Shown piece by piece: positions 1 to 8,850 of a DNA stretch of 12,056 nucleotides (position 1 is its first letter; the number at the start of each line of letters is the position of its first letter). This DNA comes from Discostella pseudostelligera (Eukaryota; Bacillariophyta; Thalassiosirophyceae; Thalassiosirales; Thalassiosiraceae). The notes beneath the pieces are model-generated. The model searched no databases, was not told the DNA's origin, and saw only the letters and a list, made by a program, of their open reading frames with translations. The stretch lies in NCBI GenBank assembly GCA_036940085.1, contig JALLBK010000578.1:1-12056 (forward strand). Direction: 5' to 3'. Both the position numbers and the translations under genes were made by a program.

Positions 1-1632
1 ATGATAATCCACAAATCTGCATCGACATCATGTTGTCTGACTGGTGTTGATGCCGGTGGTCGTTGTAGAATTGGTGATGGCAGAAGAGGCACAAATATCA
101 TGATCACGAACTCCTCTAACGACAACGACACTGAGTGCGGTGCTGGTCTCGGCTCGTTCCGTTCTAGTAGTTGCAGCAGTCTCCACCTTGCTCGATCATC
201 ATGTTCAAGTGTTGGTCTGCCGGTTACGCCTGACTCGGTGGTTGGGACAAATATCCTCCTTTTGGATGGACTTCATTGTGGACAGATCGTGACGGGTGGG
301 TGCAGTGCGCCATTGTCGCAGCCACCAGCATCGACATCTACATCATCTTCATCATCACCCACTTTGTCGTCGGAAATGTCAAGTGCATCACTCATCGACA
401 AATCCAACGATGACGACGATGTAACATCATTAGCATCGCAAAAACTTCTTCTCAACAATTTGCTCTCATCTGAGCTCGATCCACACTACCACGTAGCACC
501 CGATTATCTCCATTCCTCAGTCCTCATCTCACCTACACCTCTCGAATCGAAAGACCAGGGTGTGAGTGAACGATGCCGTCGTCGGACCTGTGAATGGATG
601 TATGATATATGTGATCACTTCCAATTACAACGAGAGGTGGTGGGTATTGCATTATTTTACGTTGATAGATTTTTTACTATCTCTTTTGAAGGTGATACGA
701 GTGACTGCGAATGTGGTAACACGGATGGCAAAACTTCTCCCACACCTTCTTGTTCCAGTCAACATCGGCAAGTGCCCGTTACTAGGAAAGAATTTCAGCT
801 TGTCGCGTTAACGGGATTGTACATTGCCGTGAAGCTTCATGGAGCGAGCCGTCCGCGAGATGGTTCGAACTTACATGGCAGCCGACAAACGATCATTGGT
901 GGTGGGTACACAAGTAGCTCACCACCTAGCAGCAGCGGCAGTCGGCAGCAACAATACCAAGAGGATGAGCAACAGTTCCATAGACTACGATTTAGTGTCG
1001 CTGTATGTGCTTCAATATCAAGGAATCAATTCACATCTCAAGATATCGAACTTTGTGAAATGAAAATGCTGAATACATTGAATTGGCATGTTAATCCGAT
1101 CGTTTCATCGGGTTCCATTATAGATTTGCTGCTCATGCATCTTCCAACATTTCCCTCGCAACAACAACATCAACAAGATTGCCATGGTTCGATGGACCAC
1201 GATTGTCTATCTGTTTGCGTGTACGATTGTGCCAAATACCTTGCAGAACTTTCGGTGTCAGTTCCTGCACTCTGCCTTGTGTACGCGCCAAGCATATTGG
1301 CATATTCTTCCATCTTGTATGCCCTTGAAACAATCCTTTCCGCTTCGACTGCGAATAGTATGACCACATCTTTCAAGTTATTGTCGTCGTCATCGTCGAG
1401 TATCAGTCCATCGAGCAATTCGTCGTGCTTGCTTACTGACACATATCTTGAAGAGTACGAAATGCGCATACGTCACGTGTCCTCGGATTACTTTGAGCGC
1501 GAGAAGGAACATGTCGATAGTGCTAAGAAGATATTGCAAACGATATGTCCCAATCTGGGCGAATTGATCATTCCGTCGTCGACGATAATGAATGCTCCAA
1601 CATCGCCAGTCTCTGTAAAGTCTGTAGCATGA
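1..1632 (+). CDS. Cyclin-box protein, probable diatom-specific cyclin
   Basis: A 543-codon uninterrupted reading frame ends at a TGA at 1630-1632. The N-terminal ~180 residues are Ser/Thr/Asp-rich low complexity. A cyclin N-box begins near residue 190: C192-R-R-R-T followed by W199-M-Y, then FYVDRFF around 220-226. A second helix, FQLVALTGLYIAVKLHG, starts at 265. Residues 343-366 hold the box end (FTSQDIELCEMKMLNTLNWH), and a C-terminal cyclin fold with LAELSVSV and a YAPSILAYSSILYALE helix follows to about 447. Two hydrophilic inserts (about 230-260 and 285-325) interrupt the N-box between helices. Cyclins activate a cyclin-dependent kinase. The divergent box with a Ser-rich tail resembles the expanded diatom-specific cyclins, but the subclass is inference. 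The frame opens at base 1 of the window, so the true start may lie upstream, or at the next ATG (residue 34). Confidence 0.82.
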   Translation: MIIHKSASTSCCLTGVDAGGRCRIGDGRRGTNIMITNSSNDNDTECGAGLGSFRSSSCSSLHLARSSCSSVGLPVTPDSVVGTNILLLDGLHCGQIVTGGCSAPLSQPPASTSTSSSSSPTLSSEMSSASLIDKSNDDDDVTSLASQKLLLNNLLSSELDPHYHVAPDYLHSSVLISPTPLESKDQGVSERCRRRTCEWMYDICDHFQLQREVVGIALFYVDRFFTISFEGDTSDCECGNTDGKTSPTPSCSSQHRQVPVTRKEFQLVALTGLYIAVKLHGASRPRDGSNLHGSRQTIIGGGYTSSSPPSSSGSRQQQYQEDEQQFHRLRFSVAVCASISRNQFTSQDIELCEMKMLNTLNWHVNPIVSSGSIIDLLLMHLPTFPSQQQHQQDCHGSMDHDCLSVCVYDCAKYLAELSVSVPALCLVYAPSILAYSSILYALETILSASTANSMTTSFKLLSSSSSSISPSSNSSCLLTDTYLEEYEMRIRHVSSDYFEREKEHVDSAKKILQTICPNLGELIIPSSTIMNAPTSPVSVKSVA

Positions 1633-1856
1633 GCTTTGCTGATGTGGAGAAAGTCGATTATGTGCAAGGCGCACATTATGATTGTCATTTTCTGCGCATA
1701 TATCTGGGATATGTGCTAAGTGTTTAAATGTAAAGTTGTAAGAGGAGAAACAGTTTAATTTAGCAACACCTCCTTTCATCATACCGCCGCAAGTTATCTG
1801 AAAAGAGATGCCGTGAAGATATTTGTTCAATAGCACGCCTCATTTCTTCCTACAAT
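1633..1856. other. Convergent 3' intergenic region
   Basis: This 224-bp stretch lies between the stop codons of the cyclin (+) and the SNARE (-). It must hold both 3' untranslated regions. I see no further gene or RNA in it. Reading frames on the minus strand that run through it into the cyclin are antisense shadows. Confidence 0.6.
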
Positions 1857-3413
1857 TTAATACAACTTCATGAAAATGATCAAGAAAATCAACACTCCAA
1901 ACACCTTCAAAATCAATCCGCGATTACCCTTCGTCATACCATACACCTTCACCAACTCGTCATGCCCCGCATCAATATCCAACCCGGCCGACTCAACATC
2001 ATCTTCAATCCGTTCCAATGTCTCTCCCTGTTGAACAATAAGTGAGGACATTTTATGAAACATGACACCTAATTCGGCAATGGACTTTTCGGCAAGACGG
2101 GCCTGTTGGGCTCGCATGTGGGTGGCACGTCGTTCTCGTCGCATGGAAATTTGTTGCGTCATTGAAGTGGATGATTTGTTGTATTTTTCATTGTAGTCAT
2201 TATCTTCATTGCCACTGTCTATTTGAATGTGAGATTTGGATTGTGTAGATTGTTGTTGTGATTGCATTTGGTACGGTGAGGGATGTGAATTTTGTTGCTT
2301 GCGTTGTCGCATCCCCGTAGCAAAGGAGGGAGGTGCCGGGAGTGTGCCACCGTAGCCTGCGTACCCTCCTACTTGACCTCCCCTACTAGTGTCGGATGTG
2401 TTTGACACTGATGGAGTTGTGGTGGTAGATGATCCAGCATAGCCGGCATATGCGTTGTTGTTAGAAGATGCCGTAGCATTCATGGTCGCTGCATTCCCCC
2501 CAGCAGAAGCCGTAAATAATGGAGATTGAAATTGAGAGGCTGCATTTAATGTCACAGTATTCTGAGCCGGTAATCTTGTAACTGGTTGCATCCTCCTCGT
2601 TCCTAAAGATGCACTCATTGCATTGGATCCGCTACTGATACTATTGGCAGCTGCAGGTCCACCAACACCACCACCACATGCCAACAATTTTCTCCGATGA
2701 CTCTGATCACGAAGCACCTGACTGCGAGTCTCCAACTCCAACTTTAATTGATCGGTGCGTTCTTTTGCCAAACTTTCCAATTGTTGGGAGAGAATTTCAT
2801 AATGTTTTCTCCGCTGCGATGACGATGATGATGCTGATCTTGTACCACCGTTGTAACTATTGTAGTATGGCCGCGTACCCGCCAATCGGAGCGAATCACA
2901 CACATCCTTCACCTCCCTTGCACTCTCTTGAAACTTCTCCATTAAAGATTGTATCTCCAGTGTCGGATCATTGGTATGACCACGTCGTCGTACGAGTGTA
3001 TGAAGTTCGGCAAGGTGAGAGTCGAGTAGTTGGAGTAAAGTTTGGGAATCTTGAATGAGTGAGAGCTCATTATCGACGTCATCGTGATTTTTCTCGCCGT
3101 AATAGAATGCAGATGATGATGGCTGGTATAACTTTAATTCCATGGGGTTGAGATTCGCCATCCATTCGGGTAATAGTTGTTGAGTGTCGTTTGGAATGTT
3201 ACCGCCCCCTCCTCCCTCCCGTACTAGTTGTTGTCGAGAATGTTGTTGCTGCTGCAATATTTTGAATGCCGTTCGCGCCGCAGAGAGGAATTCCGTACTG
3301 CGATTGACAGAGTGAGATGTCCATGGTGATTGATGCTGGTGGAATTGGAGGTGTTGGGGGCCGTTGTGAAGCGGCGGTGGACTACCGAGCGTAGGGATGA
3401 CGGCGGCGGCCAT
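1857..3413 (-). CDS. SED5: Qa-SNARE, syntaxin 5/Sed5-like (ER-Golgi fusion)
   Basis: Single-exon gene of 518 codons. The C-terminus has a SNARE motif (about residues 431-495), with SIAELGVMFHKMSSLIVQQG starting at 444. The zero-layer glutamine is probably Q462, and ERIEDDVESAG follows. A tail anchor of about 20 hydrophobic residues (499-518) ends in FMKLY. This matches the syntaxin 5 pattern ELGxxFxxLxxxVxxQxExxxRID. N-terminal helices compatible with an Habc bundle lie near 110-141, 152-177 and 201-243. RSTEF at 38-42 resembles the syntaxin-5 N-peptide (RTxEF) that binds the SM protein Sly1. Residues ~250-430 are Ser/Gln/Asn/Gly-rich low complexity, so the protein is longer than typical syntaxin 5 (about 330-350). 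I chose the ATG at 3413 (context CCATGG); the open frame extends to 3554 only through a GTG. Predicted role: t-SNARE for ER-to-Golgi and intra-Golgi fusion. Confidence 0.85.
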   Translation of the reverse strand: MAAAVIPTLGSPPPLHNGPQHLQFHQHQSPWTSHSVNRSTEFLSAARTAFKILQQQQHSRQQLVREGGGGGNIPNDTQQLLPEWMANLNPMELKLYQPSSSAFYYGEKNHDDVDNELSLIQDSQTLLQLLDSHLAELHTLVRRRGHTNDPTLEIQSLMEKFQESAREVKDVCDSLRLAGTRPYYNSYNGGTRSASSSSSQRRKHYEILSQQLESLAKERTDQLKLELETRSQVLRDQSHRRKLLACGGGVGGPAAANSISSGSNAMSASLGTRRMQPVTRLPAQNTVTLNAASQFQSPLFTASAGGNAATMNATASSNNNAYAGYAGSSTTTTPSVSNTSDTSRGGQVGGYAGYGGTLPAPPSFATGMRQRKQQNSHPSPYQMQSQQQSTQSKSHIQIDSGNEDNDYNEKYNKSSTSMTQQISMRRERRATHMRAQQARLAEKSIAELGVMFHKMSSLIVQQGETLERIEDDVESAGLDIDAGHDELVKVYGMTKGNRGLILKVFGVLIFLIIFMKLY

Positions 3414-3464
3414 GGTCGTCCAATATTTTGTGTGTGGGTGTGGGGGGCATTCGCTGGCGGCACT

Positions 3465-3498
3465 TTCCCGCCAAGCATGCTGAAAGATTTGGCGGGAA
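3465..3498. promoter_or_regulatory. Inverted pair of E2F-like sites
   Basis: TTCCCGCCAA (3465-3474) and TTGGCGGGAA (3489-3498) form an exact 10-bp inverted repeat with a 14-bp spacer, about 50-85 bp upstream of the SNARE ATG. Each arm fits the E2F/DP consensus (TTTSSCGC-like). Binding by E2F is inference; a hairpin role is also possible. Confidence 0.45.
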
Positions 3499-3513
3499 GA
3501 CTCAAGGGAGCCA

Positions 3514-3569
3514 CCACGTGGAATGCCACGTCCACGTGGAGTGCTTTCACGCACCCTCCTGCCACGTGG
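3514..3569. promoter_or_regulatory. Cluster of three CCACGTGG (G-box) palindromes
   Basis: Identical 8-bp palindromes occur at 3514-3521, 3532-3539 and 3562-3569, with a related CCACGTCC at 3526-3533. CACGTG is the G-box/E-box core bound by bHLH and bZIP factors in many eukaryotes. The cluster is 100-156 bp upstream of the SNARE start codon. The density is seen directly; the regulator is unknown. Confidence 0.5.
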
Positions 3570-3729
3570 AGTATTGTATGGGAGTTTCTACTACTCCTAC
3601 TTTTGGTACTCCTACTTACATCACTCGACCAACACTTCCCTCAAGAGATAAGTAGAGATGATAACCTATGATAATGCTGATAAGCACCAATGGGAACGTT
3701 AAATCTATGTTTCAATTCAGATAAGCGAG

Positions 3730-5241
3730 CTAGATCTCGATTGGCGCATACACAACACTCCGTCGTCTTCTTGACCAAAGGATGAAGAAGGAAAGTCCAC
3801 AAAATGCAATGACCATTGTCGCCACTAATCCTATTCCAACACGTTGTTCAGTGGATGAAGCCGTCTGCATACGCTTTTTCGATTCGTTCCTGTCAGAGAG
3901 AGGTCAATTGTATAATGCAGGATGATGTGCATATTAGTGCTTCCCTCCATATTGCATTTGTTTGAAGAATAGAGACATGTAAATATCCTCACTCTCACAC
4001 GCGATCGGGGCATCCGGTAATCTTAATCCGACCATCGTCTAATGCCGCATTCACAAGATCATTGTACTCTTTGCCATATGCTGGCGTCAAGAAATCATTG
4101 TGATATTGATGGTCTATGATTGTTTTGTTGTCCAAATAGTGAAAGCGGAAATGAGTTGATGGGCAATTAGTTCAGGTATCAGGTTCATGCAATAATTGTA
4201 CAGTGCTCTACTTACAAACTTCCGCCTGATAGAATGGAAAAGCATTGGAATCCATAACATACACAATTCGTTTTCCTAACGTATCGGGATCATTCCCCTT
4301 TCCATCGACCAATGTCATTCCATGATTGGATGCGGCAATTTCGACTTGATGGAACATGGCATGATTCCGTCCTCCGGGCAAACCGAGGAGAGATCTTTGT
4401 TGTTGCATCATGATTAATGTCGAAGGACCAAAGTTGCAAATATGGTGAAAAGAACAAGGGTTAGTTCAATATCTCTTCTGCTCTGAACTGTCACAGCACA
4501 ACATGAACACACACAGCCAAAGAACAATCACTTGCGTACTCACCTGTACTCTCCACCCTTGTCCATAGGATCTGCCCTCTCTCCCTTACTACCAAACAAC
4601 TTAAAATATTCCTCAGCAAATTGCCCCACGGTATTTGATGGTATAGATATTCCCACCACCTCCCCATGTCCCAATTGTCCATAATCCGCCACGGATTGAA
4701 AATTATGATAACAGACTCGTCCTTCCTTGTCGGTCCCCCGATCTTTACCATTAGTTCCACCAGCATATCCGGTAAGACTTGTCAATTCATCATCTTTTCG
4801 TTTGAGAATGGATCGTTCGGCCGATATCATTTCATGTTGGACATGCCAGAAACACCCTGCGCCGAAATAGACATTTTCCAGTTCCGAAGAGGCAGTTGCG
4901 GATGGTGTTGCGTCGGCGGCAAGCGCGCGTTGATCTGACGGAAAGGATGAGGATGTGAATACACCCACTGAGAATATAGTAGCTAGTTGGGATAATACCC
5001 TTCGCCTTGGTGAATGACCTTGAGTTCGATCGTTGATGGTGACATCGTTGTTATTGTCACCGATCATGAGTCCGTCACTGTAATCGAGTTGAGATGAAGC
5101 GATCATGGTAGTCGTCGGACGAACAGCTCGCCGATGATGACGATGACCATGCTCGGATTTCTTTGGTGAGGTGTACGCAGCCACCTCAACCGAAAGAAGT
5201 GGAGCCAGTAGCAATATGAATTTGCTGCAATTGAGATTCAT
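3730..5241 (-). CDS. MSRA: Peptide methionine sulfoxide reductase A, targeted and probably membrane-anchored
   Basis: Exons by consensus splice sites and conserved frame: 5241-4544, 4394-4216, 4113-3999, 3889-3730 (introns 149, 102, 109 bp; 383 aa). It reduces methionine-S-sulfoxide in proteins. Seen: catalytic Cys130 in GAGCFW, LTGYAGG at 156-162, DKGGEYR at 227-233, YQAEVYHQYHNDF across exons 2/3, and a possible resolving Cys in ITGCPD. Residues 1-22 form a signal peptide (hydrophobic FILLLAPLLSVEVAA). A basic stretch follows, then RRRVLSQLATIFSVGVF (79-95) and ALAADA (106-111), which resembles a thylakoid-lumen twin-arginine signal. Exon 4 encodes a hydrophobic helix (about 348-369) followed by RRRR. 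Without exon 4, reading on from exon 3 stops at 3995 (331 aa). The acceptor of exon 2 (AAAG) is atypical. An alternative ATG at 5292 would add 17 residues ahead of the signal peptide. Family certain; compartment and anchor are inference. Confidence 0.85.
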
Positions 5242-5662
5242 GGTGATGGTATGGTACGGAGCTGTGAGATAAGATTTGTCATGGTGTACCATCACCGATC
5301 TTATCCGTAGTGATGGTGGCGCTTTCCCGCCATTTTAGCCATCCTTTTCGTCGCTAAATATTCTTCCCGCCATTTAGATATTTCCGCCACAACAACAATA
5401 TTAATTCTTTCTTGTTGTATGGCCATGTATGGCCATGTATGGCCTCCGCCGCCGCCAGCGCCAGAGTGTGTGAATTGCAATACTCAGGGTCTCTCTGACT
5501 AGGCAAGACCCGTCATCTCGAAATATCATGATCGACCACGCAAATTATTCTGATTGGGCGGAGAGCTGAATTGAATTTATTTGATATTGATAACGCCTAC
5601 TACGCCTACGCCTACCCTCACCCCTACGACGACGACTGTGCCCAATAGGTAACAATAATAAG
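5242..5662. promoter_or_regulatory. Divergent intergenic region between MsrA and LRR genes
   Basis: This 421-bp stretch separates divergently transcribed genes and should hold both promoters. It contains TTTCCCGCCATTTTAG (5323-5338), CTTCCCGCCATTTAG (5363-5377) and TTTCCGCCA (5381-5389), a 10-bp tandem repeat of GTATGGCCAT (5417-5444, 2.8 copies), and a CGCCTA-rich stretch near 5594-5615 close to the LRR start. No gene was seen. Confidence 0.5.
5417..5444. repeat. 10-bp tandem repeat (GTATGGCCAT)
   Basis: The unit GTATGGCCAT repeats 2.8 times without mismatch, followed directly by CTCCGCCGCCGCC. It is a short microsatellite-like element in the divergent promoter region. Confidence 0.8.
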
Positions 5663-8372
5663 ATGCTGGCAAAATTCTTCCACCGAAACAATCCCCGCAA
5701 CGATATAAACAACCGCATTTCCAACGACAGTGATGAAGACGAAGACGAAGAAGATGATGATTTAGTTCATCGCACCTTTCGTGAAGTCTCATCTAGCCGA
5801 CTATGGTCCACATCCAACACTACATCTAGTACTACTGACATTGATGCACATCCTGGTATTGAAAATGTCGATCTTATTGATTCTTCTCCCCTCGACCACG
5901 ACGACGACTTTGATTATGATGACGATGAGGATGAAGGGGTGGTGGGGGAGACTCGTCAAGGCATCATCCTCCCATCATCTTCAATTCCAACTAGTAGTCC
6001 CAGACGTAACTATTATCCACGTCGACGAGCATTTGCACTACTATCATGTCTCCTACTGGCAATGGCGATTACCATTCACTTAGTTCATACATCCATTATT
6101 GCCAAACGAAATTTACGATATGAACAATTCAAATCAAGGATTGTGCAATTAATATTATTATCGCTGGGCTCGAGTGGTGATGTGGAGAATGATTTGCTAG
6201 AGGAAAAGTTTGCGGATGAGACTAGTCCCCAGAATCGAGCGTTGGTATATTTGGTTGATGGAGATTCTTCCTTTTTGGTGAGTTGATTTGACACGCTTCT
6301 TACGACCCTAGCTGATTTGGCATGTGGATGTTTGTATCGTCTTCTCACCCCTGGCCTCCCTATCGCTTCCTGTCCTTGCATAACAGGAACCTAATGATCC
6401 AACCATCTCCACTCGGCTATTACAGCGTTATGCCCTTGTTGTATTCTACTACTCTACTCATGGTTCGAATTGGATAAGTCGCAAATATTGGCTAACAGGG
6501 TTACATGAGTGTGGATGGATATTTGTCATTTGTTCGGACATTACCAACGATGGTGAAACCGCGTATCTTGAGAATTCTAACCCGAGTTCAGCAGCAACAG
6601 GTGCTGAATCAGTAGCAGAGGAGGATGATGATTATTCCAATTATGCATTTAGGGAACCAGGCTTGAATCTGTTTGACGGAAGGTTCGTGACAGGATTATC
6701 ACTGTACGGACAGGAGTTGCATGGAACTTTACCGATGGAGATTGCATTGCTGGAACATCTTCAGGTTCTGGATCTTGGAGTAAGTGAGCATGTCTTTGTT
6801 GCTCGTCTCTCTTGACCTAATTTTGTGGCATACCTGCATGCTAAGTATTGTCTCTTCTATCGATTACAGGATAACAAATTACAAGGTTCAATACCGCCAG
6901 AACTTCGACAACTCCGGCGTCTGAAGAAGTTATACCTGCAGAACAATATGTTCGAGGGCGACATCGACGGAATAGCGCATTTGCCAGAATTGAAACGGTT
7001 GAATTTGGAGAACAATAGACTATCAGGGACACTCTCGAATGAAATGGGAGAAGACACTAAATTGGAAGAGGGTAAGTATGTTCTCTCAGACTGTTCTTCA
7101 GTCATGTCAAGAATAGCTCATCATGTCTAAATCATGCCATCACAGTTCGCTTGGGGTTGAATCAGTTTAATGGAAATATTCCACCATCGCTGTTGAGGTC
7201 GACAACATTGACGAGGCTCGAACTGTATGGTAATCGATTATCGGGAGAGCTCATCATACAACAATCTTCATACCTCGAATACTTGCACCTATACGACAAC
7301 AAGCTTTCTGGCCAGTTACCTACGAGCAATCTTTGTCACCTCTCAAAATCGCTGGTGGATATAAGGTTAAACAACAATTCATTTGTTGGCAAGCTTCTCG
7401 AGATTGATTGCGTCATGGAACGGTTAGAGCTACTATCCCTTGGTCAGAATATGTTTACAGGGCCAATTCCAGACACGCTTGGCGAAAGCACTCCTAGACT
7501 TCGTGAAATTCACCTACATGAAAACAGCCTCCAGTCCACAATTCCGCGTAGTCTCTTTCACCCAGTGAATCTAACTGCAGCCTTGCTCGGTGACAATGCA
7601 TTGACTGGTGCGTGGCATTAGTTCAGAATTCGATGTATCGATTCATGTTGACGGACAACTAACCAATCACTCTCTGTGTACGCAAAGCAGGCAGTCTTAC
7701 GGCAGATATTGTAAAGAGGGCTCGTAATCTCGAGCATTTGTATGTAAACTCGAACAATATGAGTGGCAATCTTGCTGATTTTGCAAAAGCAACAGATCTA
7801 TCACGTCTTAGAAAGCTTCGCTTAGAGTGAGTTATTAGATATTCACATTCTCGTTAACGTCGTGAGTTGATTTATTGACTTTATCGACGTTCATTCCTAT
7901 ATGTTCAAGGGACAACAATTTTTCGGGGACCATACCAGAGCTGACAATGATCGAAGCCATGGAGCTACTTTATTTGCACAATAACTCACTCACGGGTACT
8001 CTCGACAATCTGCGCAGCGGTGTCAATTTGAGAAAGTTGAAGTGAGTAAATTGTTTGATGATTAGTTTTTTCCTATTCATGCAAACTCACCTGACATTGT
8101 CGATATTCACATACAGAGTCTCCAACAATAACCTTGACGGCGAGGTCACGTCCGTTCTCGATAACATGAAATATCTCGAGGTTCTTTCGTTAAATGGTAT
8201 GTCTGACGGCTACACATGCTTGTTATTTGTCCTCTCGATAATGTCGACCCATCACCTGAGTTGACTGTGTTTCCCCACAGGGAATAATTTGGTAGGGTCT
8301 CGAATGGATATCTTACGCCACTTACCAAACTTGAAAATACTTGATGATGAATTCATAGTGCCTGGAAGTTGA
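5663..8372 (+). CDS. Single-pass membrane leucine-rich repeat protein, no kinase
   Basis: Eight exons: 5663-6277, 6387-6779, 6870-7071, 7146-7607, 7691-7826, 7910-8041, 8117-8196, 8281-8372. All seven introns (74-109 bp) start GTGAGT, GTAAGT, GTGCGT or GTATGT and end in AG, and splicing keeps one frame (703 aa). Residues 1-122 are hydrophilic with Asp/Glu runs (DEDEDEEDDD at 24-33). One transmembrane helix spans about 123-146 after YPRRR, suggesting the acidic N-terminus is cytosolic. A cap follows in exon 2: QRYALVVFYYSTHGSNW, then HECGWIF and a Cys, typical of diatom LRR proteins. About 14 repeats of the LxxLxLxxNxLxGxIP type run from about 300 to the end, which stops without a kinase or a second membrane helix. 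The likely role is surface recognition or adhesion; the ligand is unknown. Start context is AAGATGC. Confidence 0.85.
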
Positions 8373-8850
8373 GGCGGCAACAAATCTTACGCCATCGCGC
8401 CACTGTCGTGATCTTCACTATGTTGCCACTACATGATTGTCATAATTTTCAACTCATTGCCATCGACAAGTGATTTCAATTCATTCAGCAACCCACGGTA
8501 AACCCATGCTTCGTCCATGCAATTCTTTTCGCGCTTCATCGACAGCGTGCGATCTAACTCAACTTGTTGCGCGTCCTTCTTGTACTGTCTTCATTTACAT
8601 AATATCTATCATCGACAAGCATGCGTCGACACAGCGCCTTTCAACATAGTTAAGTCGAGACTCCAAAATGAATAGCAGCAGCAGTCATAATTGAAAAGGA
8701 CATTTCACAGTAGATTCGATCCCCATGTTTTGTTGATAGGAGATTGGTGACAGAAATCAGGTAACCGATTATTTTACGCAAATTATTATGAATAAGAACG
8801 AGGTCAAAATTCATGCTCAGATGACATGACCGTCTCTCAGAAAACAATGC
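8373..8850. other. Intergenic region without a recognised gene
   Basis: 478 bp between the convergent 3' ends of the LRR gene and the RING-CH pseudogene. Only short spurious frames occur, the longest a 65-codon minus frame with no recognisable domain. I see no repeat or RNA structure to report. Confidence 0.5.

Larger units (their letters stand above)
3414..3729. promoter_or_regulatory. Upstream region of the SNARE gene with clustered motifs
   Basis: This 316-bp interval lies between the SNARE start codon and the last MsrA exon; both genes are on the minus strand, so it holds the SNARE promoter and the MsrA 3' end. It contains an inverted pair of TTCCCGCCAA/TTGGCGGGAA boxes (3465-3474 and 3489-3498) and three CCACGTGG palindromes (3514-3521, 3532-3539, 3562-3569). 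No gene was recognised within it. Confidence 0.5.

Noticed and set aside
1390..1836. 148-codon minus-strand frame over the cyclin 3' end
   Set aside because: Antisense to a well-supported coding region; no domain, and composition reflects the shadowed codons.
2678..3058. 126-codon plus-strand frame inside the SNARE gene
   Set aside because: It is antisense to the Habc-like region and has no recognisable family.
3414..3554. Upstream extension of the SNARE frame to 3554
   Set aside because: It begins at GTG, unlikely in a nuclear gene, and runs through the palindromic promoter motifs. The ATG at 3413 has good context.
3730..3875. Independent 46-residue membrane protein starting at an internal ATG
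   Set aside because: Possible, but good splice sites join it in phase to MsrA exon 3 just upstream, which explains it better.
5239..5292. MsrA start at the ATG at 5292
   Set aside because: The added 17 residues would place a polar segment before the signal peptide; the ATG at 5241 starts directly at it. Not excluded.
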